Of a stretch of 19,384 nucleotides of DNA, positions 1-5,837 are shown piece by piece. The translations under genes were made by a program, and so were the position numbers. The DNA comes from Bacillota bacterium (GTDB taxonomy: Bacteria > Bacillota > Clostridia > Clostridiales > Clostridiaceae): assembly GCA_023424785.1 (NCBI GenBank), contig JAFADP010000131.1, positions 1 through 19,384 of the forward strand, read 5' to 3'. A model generated the notes under the pieces. It worked only from the letters and a program-made list of their open reading frames with translations. It was not told the origin of the DNA and searched no databases. Position 1 is the first letter of the stretch, and each line of letters begins with the position of its first letter.

Positions 1-6
1 AAAACC

Positions 7-27
7 TCCGTAGCCACCCACTACGGA
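7..27 (-). other. Hairpin at window edge (attenuator- or terminator-like)
   Basis: A 7-bp stem (TCCGTAG 7-13 with CTACGGA 21-27) closes a 7-nt loop. Read on the minus strand it is followed by GGTTTT at the window edge and lies about 15-35 nt downstream of a minus-strand promoter, so it could be a leader hairpin or early terminator of a gene beyond the left edge. Read on the plus strand it could end a gene entering from the left. The direction cannot be settled here. Confidence 0.45.
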
Positions 28-48
28 CTTTCTAAATATTACTTTAGA

Positions 49-57
49 ATTATACCA
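49..57 (-). promoter_or_regulatory. Extended -10 promoter pointing out of the window
   Basis: On the minus strand the sequence reads TGGTATAAT, a perfect -10 hexamer with the extended-10 TG. No good -35 lies 17 bp upstream, which is tolerable for an extended -10 promoter. It would drive a transcript leaving the window on the left, through the hairpin at 7-27. Confidence 0.4.
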
Positions 58-92
58 TATTTATGTAGAATGTATACACAAGAATAAAATGG

Positions 93-135
93 AAAAACCT
101 CACTTAGGGATGATACGGAGAACCGTACCATAAGT
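93..135 (-). repeat. Dispersed hairpin motif, copy 1
   Basis: The core hairpin is TACGG (114-118), loop AGAA, CCGTA (123-127). It is flanked by AAAAACCTCACTTA on the left (reads TAAGTGAGGTTTTT on the minus strand) and by CATAAGT on the right. The same core and tail recur at 10479-10515 (plus) and 13374-13408 (minus). In all three places the motif lies 3' of a gene in that gene's own orientation. No open reading frame is attached. It may be the relic end of an IS200/IS605-type element or a conserved RNA hairpin; the sequence alone does not decide. Confidence 0.5.
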
Positions 136-254
136 AATGCTCTAAATCTACGATTTAGTTAGCAGAACTTACTCATTCGACGATAGGAGAAGGAGTTTCC
201 TTTAAAAATGCGGTTTTTGATGAAATTGTAAATAAAATAAAGCTATAAGATATT

Positions 255-293
255 AAAACTCTTACTTGTATTAGATATATAAGTAAGAGTTTT
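255..293. terminator. Bidirectional Rho-independent terminator
   Basis: An 11-bp perfect stem (AAAACTCTTAC 255-265 with GTAAGAGTTTT 283-293) has T-runs on both strands. It can end the TetR transcript arriving on the minus strand. The same terminator occurs at 12091-12130. Confidence 0.75.
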
Positions 294-402
294 TATTTAC
301 AATAAAATAATAAAGATTATTATATATAAAATTATTATAAAATAAGAACTTGATATATTTATTTAAAATAGAATAATATAGTATAAAAATATGAAGTAAT
401 GA
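255..402 (+). repeat. Intergenic repeat (terminator plus A/T-rich block), copy 1
   Basis: The terminator at 255-293 and the block 332-402 are clearly related to 12091-12221. Shared stretches include TGATATATTTATT and GAAGTAATG, with scattered substitutions between. At 12 kb the block sits upstream of the isochorismatase-like gene; here no plus-strand gene follows. This copy is probably a leftover of a duplicated intergenic region or of a small non-coding repeat family. Confidence 0.55.
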
Positions 403-453
403 TAATTGTTATATAGTGAGAACTCTAAAGTAGAAAAAGTATTATCTTTTATA

Positions 454-924
454 TCATTTCATATTTAATATATAGTGCAGTTCTTCGGGTGTTTCAAGCA
501 TACCTCTTCGCATCCATTCATCAGCCAATCCAAATAAAGTACCTGCAAAAGTGGCGACTCTATAAGTTGAAATATTGTCAGGTGGTGAGTTTATTCCACT
601 AGCAATACGTATGCCTTCATAAAGTAAATTAGAAAGATTAGCTTTATATAATAGAAGATAGAGTTCTTTGTTTTCATAAAAATAATTGAAGAGACTTACA
701 ACGAAATCACCTGATGGATTAGTGTCAAAATCTTTTTTCCATTGTTCAAGTTTTTCAATAATATATTGACTTAACACATCTTCTTTACAAGTATATTTTC
801 TATAAAAAGAAGCACGTCCAACTCCTGCTTTATTAACCAATTCAGATATGGATATATCAGAAAATTCCTTGGTTTTTATCAAATCAAAAAGTGTAATTGC
901 TAGCTGTTCTTTTATATAATTCAT
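454..924 (-). CDS. TetR/AcrR-family transcriptional regulator
   Basis: A 156-residue repressor-type protein with an N-terminal TetR helix-turn-helix and a C-terminal ligand or dimerisation domain. The HTH (about residues 1-50) shows the typical pattern ISISELVNKAGVGRASFYRKY, with GVGRASFY as recognition helix. The C-terminal half contains NKELYLLLYKAN and ends in a DEWMRRGM motif, as in TetR proteins of about 180-190 residues. The reading frame is open to a TTG at 948, but AAGGA (934-938) lies 9 nt before the ATG at 924, so this start is preferred; the ATG at 930 would be too close. It is divergent from the microprotein-hydrolase operon, and inverted repeats at 941-967 and 1004-1019 lie between them. 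Autoregulation plus control of the divergent operon is the simplest reading. The ligand is unknown. Confidence 0.9.
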   Translation of the reverse strand: MNYIKEQLAITLFDLIKTKEFSDISISELVNKAGVGRASFYRKYTCKEDVLSQYIIEKLEQWKKDFDTNPSGDFVVSLFNYFYENKELYLLLYKANLSNLLYEGIRIASGINSPPDNISTYRVATFAGTLFGLADEWMRRGMLETPEELHYILNMK

Positions 925-940
925 TTTCATATTTCCTTTC

Positions 941-967
941 TGAGACAAATTTAAAGTATTTGTCTCA
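941..967. promoter_or_regulatory. TetR operator O1 (10-bp inverted repeat)
   Basis: A perfect inverted repeat, TGAGACAAAT (941-950) and ATTTGTCTCA (958-967), has a 7-bp spacer. It lies just upstream of the tetR ribosome binding site and downstream of a minus-strand TATAAT (977-982), where a bound repressor would block tetR transcription. Confidence 0.75.
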
Positions 968-976
968 ATTGTATTT

Positions 977-982
977 ATTATA
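977..982 (-). promoter_or_regulatory. -10 box of the tetR promoter
   Basis: TATAAT on the minus strand, about 10 bp upstream of operator O1. No convincing -35 box is seen at the usual spacing. Confidence 0.4.
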
Positions 983-1003
983 TTGAAAAAAAATATATTT
1001 TAA

Positions 1004-1019
1004 TGATACAATTGTCTCA
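1004..1019. promoter_or_regulatory. TetR operator O2 overlapping the divergent -35
   Basis: TGATACAA next to TTGTCTCA forms an inverted repeat with one mismatch and shares the half-site TTGTCTCA with O1. It covers the -35 hexamer (1012-1017) of the plus-strand promoter, so the same regulator can control the divergent operon. Confidence 0.6.
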
Positions 1020-1040
1020 CAATTTCTTATAAATTATACC
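1012..1040 (+). promoter_or_regulatory. Promoter of the microprotein-hydrolase operon
   Basis: -35 TTGTCT (1012-1017), 17-bp spacer, -10 TATACC (1035-1040). Each hexamer matches consensus at 4 of 6 positions. The -35 lies inside operator O2. Confidence 0.5.
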
Positions 1041-1095
1041 AAAAAGGTTCTTAGTTTAAAAGAATAAATATTAGAAAATATTTGGAGAAAATTAT

Positions 1096-1194
1096 ATGAG
1101 GAAAAGAGATATTGCAATACTTTTAATTATTATTGTACTTGCCATAGTATCAGGAGCAATATGTGGCAAAGTAATACTAGATAGGATTATATGA
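1096..1194 (+). CDS. 32-aa single-pass membrane microprotein
   Basis: A short gene with a good ribosome binding site (GGAGA 1084-1088, 7 nt before the ATG). It encodes a 32-residue peptide: charged start MRKRD, a hydrophobic helix of about 20 residues (ILLIIIVLAIVSGAICG), and a short tail ending KVILDRII. Its stop codon overlaps the start of the hydrolase gene as ATGA (1191-1194), so the two are translationally coupled. A similar hydrophobic reading frame ending in the same ATGA overlap precedes the hydrolase relic at 3069, which argues that this is a conserved gene rather than chance. It may be a small membrane partner of the hydrolase or a coupling leader; the function is unknown. Confidence 0.65.
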   Translation: MRKRDIAILLIIIVLAIVSGAICGKVILDRII

Positions 1195-2120
1195 AAAAAT
1201 CGGTAAAATATATTATATTTGCTCTTACGTTTTTTGTTGTTTTTTGCCTTAGTGCAATCTTAAGAATTCACTTATTAGGTAGTGCTCCTATGAAACTAAT
1301 AGAAGTGGATTGGAACGAAAATGTGGGAACAAAATATACAGACTTGGATTACAAAAATGATAATGGAAATAAATATGATTTATACATTCCAAAAAACTTA
1401 GATAAAGAAAAAAAACAGTATTTGATTCTATTTATTCATGGAGGTAGTTTTAATTCTGGCTCAAAAGAAGATGGTGATATGTGGTGTAAGTACTATACGT
1501 CAAAAGGGTACATTACTGCAACCGTGGATTATACTTTACAAAACCAAGGTAAGGAAGCTTCAATTTTTTTAATGAATGAAGAAATTGAAAATGCGGTAGA
1601 AGCTATAAAGGTAAAGACAAGTGAATTGGGGTATAATGTAGTTGCAATGGCTTCAAGCGGAGTTTCTGCTGGTGGAACATTAGCAATGAACCTAGCTTAT
1701 AATTCTAACTCTGTAATACCTGTCAAATTTGTTTTTCAACTAGCAGCTCCAACATATTTTGAACCAAATGATTGGGAGTTGTTGATGAAAGTTAATCGTT
1801 GGAATTCAAATGAAGAGTTTTTAAAAATGATGACAGGTTTTGACTTGAACGAGAAAAATTATATGGAACAAGTCAAAAAAATATCTCCGTCGGGTCTTGT
1901 TAATGAAAATACTGTTCCGACACTACTTGGGTATGGATTGCGTGACCATTGTATTCCATTAAATCAAAAGAACTATCTTATAGATTCTTTAGATAAATAT
2001 GAAATTTCATACGATTATATTGAATTTCCTAAATCTAATCACGGAATGTACAATGACTTAGATAAAATGCAGGAATTTATCAATATATCTTTAGAATACT
2101 GTAAAAGATATTTTAACTAA
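1191..2120 (+). CDS. Membrane-anchored alpha/beta hydrolase (esterase/lipase type)
   Basis: A 309-residue alpha/beta-hydrolase with an N-terminal signal anchor (about residues 5-25, after MKKSVK), so the enzyme probably faces outward on the membrane. Landmarks are the oxyanion motif HGGSF (83-87), the nucleophile elbow GVSAGG with Ser159 (the esterase/BD-FAE pattern GxSxGG), a probable acid Asp252 in GLRDHCIP, and His284 in SNHGMY. The triad order is complete. The start overlaps the stop of the microprotein gene (ATGA), and the operon is divergent from a TetR gene with shared operators. The substrate is unknown; small acyl esters or cell-envelope acyl groups are possible. A hairpin terminator follows at 2205-2246. 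Confidence 0.85.
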   Translation: MKKSVKYIIFALTFFVVFCLSAILRIHLLGSAPMKLIEVDWNENVGTKYTDLDYKNDNGNKYDLYIPKNLDKEKKQYLILFIHGGSFNSGSKEDGDMWCKYYTSKGYITATVDYTLQNQGKEASIFLMNEEIENAVEAIKVKTSELGYNVVAMASSGVSAGGTLAMNLAYNSNSVIPVKFVFQLAAPTYFEPNDWELLMKVNRWNSNEEFLKMMTGFDLNEKNYMEQVKKISPSGLVNENTVPTLLGYGLRDHCIPLNQKNYLIDSLDKYEISYDYIEFPKSNHGMYNDLDKMQEFINISLEYCKRYFN

Positions 2121-2204
2121 TAATCTATAACCTAATACTTAATATTCAGAAGGGCCTGTATCAAAACTGTAATTTGCTAATTTTTTTTGATATTTCCTAA
2201 ACGA

Positions 2205-2246
2205 AAAAGCATATAGTAAGATTAAAAGTTCTTATTATATGCTTTT
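2205..2246 (+). terminator. Terminator after the hydrolase gene
   Basis: AAAAGCATATAGTAAGA pairs with TTCTTATTATATGCTTTT across a short A-rich loop. The stem is imperfect and ends in a T-run. It lies 85 nt after the hydrolase stop. Confidence 0.6.
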
Positions 2247-2511
2247 GTTATATACACTATATAATTTATCTTTCATAAAGTACAAGCTATATTTTCTATG
2301 ACTAGCTATTTTAACACATCTCCTTTTTTCATGCTCATGAAAGAGGAATTTATTGCATTACTCAAATACAAGTAAAATCATATGAGAGCCAACGATAAGT
2401 CTATTGTATATAACTTCTGTATAAGGATCCTCTTGTTCCTATTTATAGTAATACTTCTGATGTTTAACATGTGATACAGTTCATGCACCACCAAAAGCTT
2501 ACGAGAATGGT

Positions 2512-2571
2512 ATGAAGCAGACACAAAACAGGAGAGTTTTTTTAATTGCTCTACCAATCATTTCAGGGTAA
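2512..2571 (+). pseudogene. Possible start fragment of a MATE-type transporter
   Basis: A 19-codon frame, MKQTQNRRVFLIALPIISG then TAA, resembles the first residues of MATE efflux proteins, which often begin with a short basic stretch followed by ALPII. Nothing downstream continues it. The rest of 2250-2590 holds no gene I can support, only short broken frames (for example a hydrophobic one at about 2370-2472). This looks like decayed DNA between two related modules. Confidence 0.25.
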
Positions 2572-2591
2572 AAAATGTCTAGTATTACAAA

Positions 2592-2954
2592 TTACTTTAT
2601 ATAAAACAGATAGGTAATGGAAATTGTAATATGCCTAGCTATTTTTTTATAGTTTCCTATTTTTAGTAATCTTGTCATTTCTTCTCCTGATTTCTGTATT
2701 CCTCTTAAAAACCATTCTTCAATCCACCCATAAATACCATTAGTAATAAAAGCAGCAGTATAGGCACCAAGGTTTGGATATTCTGGTTTTGGCCCTAGAG
2801 CATCTATAATAATATCTTTAAGAAAATAGAAAATGCCTCTATCTCTTAATAGTAAATAAAAATTTTTATATTCTGCGATATAGGCAAATATATCTCCAAG
2901 AATATCATCCTCGGTATAATCACCAACTTTGGGATGATTTTTATTCCATTCACT
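2592..2954 (-). pseudogene. C-terminal remnant of a second TetR regulator
   Basis: From about the Trp of SEWNKNH the minus-strand frame encodes a TetR C-terminal domain that aligns with the TetR at 454: NKELYLLLYKAN there against YKNFYLLLRDRG here, and ADEWMRRGM against IEEWFLRGI. The helix-turn-helix half is missing. The frame stays open upstream to a GTG at 3047, but those 32 residues are antisense to the microprotein relic, have no TetR similarity and have no ribosome binding site. A deletion has joined the 3' half of tetR to the neighbouring divergent gene, so no DNA-binding protein can be made. Confidence 0.75.
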
Positions 2955-3072
2955 TAAAGTTAAAATTTTTATTATCGTTATTATTTTTGCTGCTGTATTA
3001 GGCAGGTTGGCTGTAAGAATTATTATGAATCTTATGTTAGGTGGCACAATGTTTGGAGGTAATTTACTATGA
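2938..3072 (+). pseudogene. Remnant of a second membrane microprotein
   Basis: The plus-strand frame open from 2938 encodes a hydrophobic segment (KIFIIVIIFAAVLGRLAV) and ends ...GGNLL with a TGA that overlaps the next ATG as ATGA (3069-3072). This is the arrangement of the microprotein-hydrolase pair at 1096-1194. The start is missing because the deletion joint at about 2955 lies inside it. Confidence 0.45.
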
Positions 3073-3188
3073 ATAAAGAAAAGAAGAAAGGAAAAAGAAT
3101 GTTTATATTTATATGTATATTAGCATTTATCATTTCATTTGTTGGTTCAGCTATATTTAAAATTACATACAAAAGAATAAGGGAGAAG
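3069..3188 (+). pseudogene. 5' remnant of a second hydrolase gene (signal anchor only)
   Basis: The frame starting at 3069 encodes a basic start (MNKEKKKGKR) and a signal anchor (MFIFICILAFIISFVGSAIFK) like that of the hydrolase at 1191. After about KRIREK it runs into the terminator of the convergent sdpI gene and then antisense to sdpI, stopping at 3278. No catalytic part is present. With the TetR and microprotein remnants it forms a collapsed second copy of the 454-2120 module. Confidence 0.5.
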
Positions 3189-3212
3189 ATACCTTATAAA
3201 ATATCTCTCCCC
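3181..3212 (-). terminator. Terminator of the sdpRI operon
   Basis: GGGAGA and GATA (3181-3191, one bulged A) pair with TATCTCTCCC (3202-3211). On the minus strand the stem is followed by TTATTCTTTT. It lies 18 nt beyond the sdpI stop. Confidence 0.65.
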
Positions 3213-3230
3213 TTGTTACTGTTAATGACT

Positions 3231-3887
3231 TCAATATTTTTTTGCAACTTTATATGTGTAGTAAATATCAATAGGTAAGGAAGCTAATAAAATGCCTAAC
3301 GATAACAAAACACAGGCAAAACCTTTTATAAAGAAACTTACTGCAAGTATAATAATTCCAACTATAATAAATGATATGCCTCCAAATCGCTGGCTCTTTT
3401 TCCAAGTCGTTTCATTCTTCATACTCCAATTTGTTCTTAATCCAATGCAAGAGTTCATACGCAATTTTGGCATAATGTTTCCAATGATAATTATAGATAC
3501 GCCGAAAATTCCGAAAATGAGTTGATTAATATCAATGGTGACAGATGAAAGATTTTCAATCTTGTTAAAATCTGTATAAAGAAAATAACCAGTCATAGCA
3601 TTAAAAATTACTAGAGATACTATGCCTGTCATTATACCTATATTTTCATTGTTTTTTCCTGTTTCTTCGTGCTTTGCGGAATACTTTGCCATTCCAAGCA
3701 TAAAGAAGCCAAAGAATATTGTTATAGCTGGCAATATAAGGGTTTCATATTTGCTACCCCAACGGGTTACTTGATTATTAAAATCATAATGTGCAGGAAT
3801 TTGTTCGGGTAAGTACTGTAACACTATTAATGTTACTAACAACGGCAAGAACATAAGAATATAAAACACACTTTTTTTTACTTTCAT
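3231..3887 (-). CDS. sdpI: SdpI-family immunity/membrane protein (DUF1648 + SdpI domains)
   Basis: A 218-residue polytopic membrane protein. The N-terminal part holds DUF1648, with the marker IPAHYDFNNQVTRWGSK after the first membrane helix. The C-terminal part carries the SdpI signature GNIMPKLRMNSCIGLRTNW followed by NETTWKKSQRFGG and then two more helices. About six membrane segments are expected. In Bacillus subtilis SdpI protects against the SdpC toxin and also tethers SdpR. A longer frame begins at 3917, but GAGGAGGT lies just before the ATG at 3887, which also overlaps the sdpR stop as ATGA. No sdpABC-like toxin genes lie in the window, so this looks like an orphan immunity or envelope-stress locus. 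Confidence 0.9.
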   Translation of the reverse strand: MKVKKSVFYILMFLPLLVTLIVLQYLPEQIPAHYDFNNQVTRWGSKYETLILPAITIFFGFFMLGMAKYSAKHEETGKNNENIGIMTGIVSLVIFNAMTGYFLYTDFNKIENLSSVTIDINQLIFGIFGVSIIIIGNIMPKLRMNSCIGLRTNWSMKNETTWKKSQRFGGISFIIVGIIILAVSFFIKGFACVLLSLGILLASLPIDIYYTYKVAKKY

Positions 3888-4153
3888 AATTGACCTCCTC
3901 GTAAATTGCTTATCCATATAATTGCTTCATCAAGGACAGAGAGATTTAACTCATAATAGATAAAATTTTTAAATCGGGTTTCATAAATCAAATCTGCTTT
4001 TTTTAATTTTGCAAGGTGATATGATAGGGCTTGAGGTGTCATTTCCATTGCAACAGCTAAATCACCCGAACTAATCTTACCTTCTTTCAATTTTAATAGG
4101 ATTTTTCTGCGGTTTTTATCTGCTAAAGCAGCTAAAACTTCGTGTATTGCCAA
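3884..4153 (-). CDS. sdpR: SdpR-type ArsR-family transcriptional repressor
   Basis: An 89-residue winged-helix ArsR/SmtB-family protein close to SdpR in layout: LAALADKNRRKIL at the start, the recognition region MTPQALSYHLAKLKKADLI, the wing with FKNFIYYELN, and a final helix DEAIIWISNL. No metal-binding ELCVCDL motif is seen, which fits SdpR rather than metal-sensing ArsR. A longer frame begins with ATG at 4171, but that ATG has no ribosome binding site. AAGGAG inside it lies about 8 nt before a TTG at 4153, so the TTG is the likely start. The gene is co-transcribed and translationally coupled with sdpI. Two matching operators flank its promoter, indicating autorepression. Confidence 0.87.
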   Translation of the reverse strand: MAIHEVLAALADKNRRKILLKLKEGKISSGDLAVAMEMTPQALSYHLAKLKKADLIYETRFKNFIYYELNLSVLDEAIIWISNLRGGQL

Positions 4154-4172
4154 ACTATCACTCTCCTTCATC

Positions 4173-4194
4173 TATTTAAAAAAATCTTTAAATA
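4173..4194. promoter_or_regulatory. SdpR operator O1
   Basis: TATTTAAA, 6 bp, TTTAAATA, a perfect 8-bp inverted repeat just downstream of the sdpR -10 box. It is the same half-site pair as in O2. Confidence 0.7.
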
Positions 4195-4195
4195 A

Positions 4196-4224
4196 ATTAT
4201 AATGCTTTTTTTTCTGCAATTCAA
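4196..4224 (-). promoter_or_regulatory. sdpRI promoter
   Basis: On the minus strand: -35 TTGAAT (4219-4224), exactly 17 bp, -10 TATAAT (4196-4201). It lies between the two SdpR-type operators. Confidence 0.75.
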
Positions 4225-4255
4225 TACCTATTTAAAAAATATTTTAAATAGGTAT
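4224..4255. promoter_or_regulatory. SdpR operator O2 (14-bp inverted repeat)
   Basis: ATACCTATTTAAAA (4224-4237) and TTTTAAATAGGTAT (4242-4255) are perfect inverted arms with a 4-bp centre. The inner part repeats the TATTTAAA-N6-TTTAAATA pattern of O1, 56 bp away centre to centre, directly upstream of the -35. Confidence 0.75.
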
Positions 4256-4356
4256 GGCATTATATATGCATTCTGCCGTGTATGGGTAACACCATAGCGA
4301 CAGATTTTTTTTGTTAAAGTTACCTTTCTTTCAGTTAAGGCGGAAATGTATAATTC

Positions 4357-4479
4357 ATAAAAGAAATTGAAGAAGTTGATATTGATGTTATTACAGAAAT
4401 ATTATAGGTATTATGTAAAGCTATGAATAAAGATATAGAATATAATAATATTATGAATACATGTATTATTGCCATGTAA
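4357..4479 (+). pseudogene. Possible N-terminal relic of a GNAT acetyltransferase
   Basis: A frame reading IKEIEEVDIDVITEIL, then an in-frame TAG (4405-4407), then VLCKAMNKDIEY and a stop at 4477. It resembles the first strand and helix of many GNAT proteins. There is no start codon with a ribosome binding site. It precedes an intact GNAT gene. The similarity is short, so the call is weak. The rest of 4256-4527 shows nothing else I can support. Confidence 0.25.
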
Positions 4480-4527
4480 ATATTCTAAATTGTAAGTTAT
4501 AAATTAGTAACTTGTAGGAGAGAAAAG

Positions 4528-4989
4528 ATGATAGAAATAATAGCATATGAAATGCAGTTTTCAAGTAAAACTGTCCAAGAATCAGATATAAATTTAGAAT
4601 CATTTAGCGATGATTTTTATTCAGAATATGAAAAAATATATAATGAATGTTTCTTTGATATGAGAAAATCTTTAAATGTAGAACCGTATAATTTTTATTC
4701 AGTAATTGAGCAATTAGATAATAAAAAACAAAATATCTATGTTCTATGGGATGGTGATACACTTATAGGTTCAGTTGCCTGCTACGGAAATGAAATAGAT
4801 GATTTGATAGTTAATAAAGACTATCAAAACAAAGGGATAGGAAGAAAACTACTCCTTTGGGCAATTGAACATATTAGGAGTAATAATGATGAGCCAATTG
4901 TTCTTCATGTAGCAAAATGGAATGAAAAAGCTTTAAAGCTTTATTTAGATAATGGTTTTGAGATAAGTAAAATTGAAAAAATCAGATAA
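4528..4989 (+). CDS. GNAT-family N-acetyltransferase
   Basis: A 153-residue protein with the GCN5-related acetyltransferase fold in its second half. Motif A reads DLIVNKDYQNKGIGRKLL, with the acetyl-CoA pyrophosphate loop QNKGIG at 100-105. Motif B follows as AKWNEKALKLYLDNGFE (129-145). The first 60 residues are the variable acceptor-binding part. The start is an ATG with GGAG 7 nt upstream. It transfers acetyl from acetyl-CoA to an amine; the acceptor cannot be predicted. It is single, with no obvious operon partner. Confidence 0.87.
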   Translation: MIEIIAYEMQFSSKTVQESDINLESFSDDFYSEYEKIYNECFFDMRKSLNVEPYNFYSVIEQLDNKKQNIYVLWDGDTLIGSVACYGNEIDDLIVNKDYQNKGIGRKLLLWAIEHIRSNNDEPIVLHVAKWNEKALKLYLDNGFEISKIEKIR

Positions 4990-5112
4990 ATTCCAATTTA
5001 TAGGGCAGTTTAGTTTTTAAAAAAATTACTATAAATGATAAAGCAAGCAACATATTCAATACCACTCCCTTAAGTTAAGGCTATTTTATTTATGGTTAAA
5101 TTTACAATATTA

Positions 5113-5121
5113 TGTTATAAT
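5113..5121 (+). promoter_or_regulatory. Extended -10 promoter of the response regulator-kinase operon
   Basis: TGTTATAAT is an extended -10 box. No clear -35 is seen. Transcription would start about 5128, only some 10 nt before the ATG at 5139, which supports the GTG at 5157 as translation start. Confidence 0.5.
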
Positions 5122-5156
5122 TTAGTTGAAAATGTAAAATGATTGTGGGTGAAAGG

Positions 5157-5837
5157 GTGTATACAATATTAATAGTTGAAGATGATCAGATGTTAAACCA
5201 AGGTATTTCATTTAATTTTCAGATGGATGGATTTAATGTACTGTCATCAACTACATTAAAAGATGCAGAAGAAAAGATTAGAAATAAAGATGTTGATATA
5301 GTATTATTAGATGTAAATTTACCAGATGGAAATGGATTTGATTTTTGTAAGAAAATAAGAGATTTTTATTTAAATCCTATAATTTTTTTAACAGCATGTG
5401 ATATGGAGCTTGATATAATAACAGGGCTGAGAATAGGAGCAGATGATTATATAACTAAGCCTTTTAATTTAAATATATTAAGAGAAAAAGTTTTAGTTGT
5501 ATTAAGAAGGTACAATAAGAGCAATAAGGTAGAGAGTACTTTAAAGGTTGGTGAATTTGAGTTTAATTTTGATAAAATGAGCGTTTTAAAGAACGGTGAT
5601 AATGTAGTTTTAGCACCAACAGAATACAAGCTTTTAAAAAAATTAGTAACTTCTAAAGGAGAAGTATTAACAAGACAGACTCTATTAGAAACTCTATGGG
5701 ATAATGATGAATATATTGAGGAGCATGCATTAACTGTAAATATTAATAGACTTAGAAATAAGATAGAGGATAATCCTTCAAAACCTAAATATATTAAAAC
5801 AGTATATGGAATAGGTTATTCTTGGGCTGGTGAATAA
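5157..5837 (+). CDS. OmpR/PhoB-family response regulator
   Basis: A DNA-binding response regulator of about 226 residues. The receiver domain has the acidic pair in VEDDQ, the phospho-acceptor Asp in LLDVNLPDG (Asp52 counted from the GTG), the switch Thr in FLTA and Lys in ADDYITKPF. The C-terminal winged helix (about 125-225) has the typical APTEYKLLKKLV and TVNINRLRNKI motifs. The frame also opens at an ATG at 5139, but that has no ribosome binding site. From the GTG at 5157 the protein starts MYTILIVEDD, as usual for the family, with GGTGA just upstream. The stop overlaps the start of the kinase gene. The pair probably controls the ABC transporter at 7130-10396. Confidence 0.9.
   Translation: MYTILIVEDDQMLNQGISFNFQMDGFNVLSSTTLKDAEEKIRNKDVDIVLLDVNLPDGNGFDFCKKIRDFYLNPIIFLTACDMELDIITGLRIGADDYITKPFNLNILREKVLVVLRRYNKSNKVESTLKVGEFEFNFDKMSVLKNGDNVVLAPTEYKLLKKLVTSKGEVLTRQTLLETLWDNDEYIEEHALTVNINRLRNKIEDNPSKPKYIKTVYGIGYSWAGE

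Noticed and set aside
7..27. T-box leader because of the GGGTGG in the loop
   Set aside because: The conserved T-box continuation (ACCGCG) and the upstream specifier stems are absent; GGGTGG here is only hairpin loop sequence.
93..135. Group II intron domain V because of TACGGTTC
   Set aside because: The AGC triad, the two-nucleotide bulge and GAAA loop of domain V are missing, and no intron protein is present.
2145..2200. Possible insertion-sequence end (AGGGCCTGTATCAAAAC)
   Set aside because: No partner inverted repeat, target duplication or transposase remnant could be found nearby.
2955..3047. N-terminal extension of the truncated TetR (GTG start at 3047)
   Set aside because: No ribosome binding site, no TetR similarity, and it is antisense to the microprotein relic.
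3292..3525. 77-aa plus-strand reading frame
   Set aside because: It is antisense to sdpI, whose motifs and operon place are clear, and it has no ribosome binding site.
5139..5156. Upstream ATG as start of the first response regulator
   Set aside because: It has no ribosome binding site and lies about 10 nt from the predicted transcription start; the GTG at 5157 gives the usual N-terminus.
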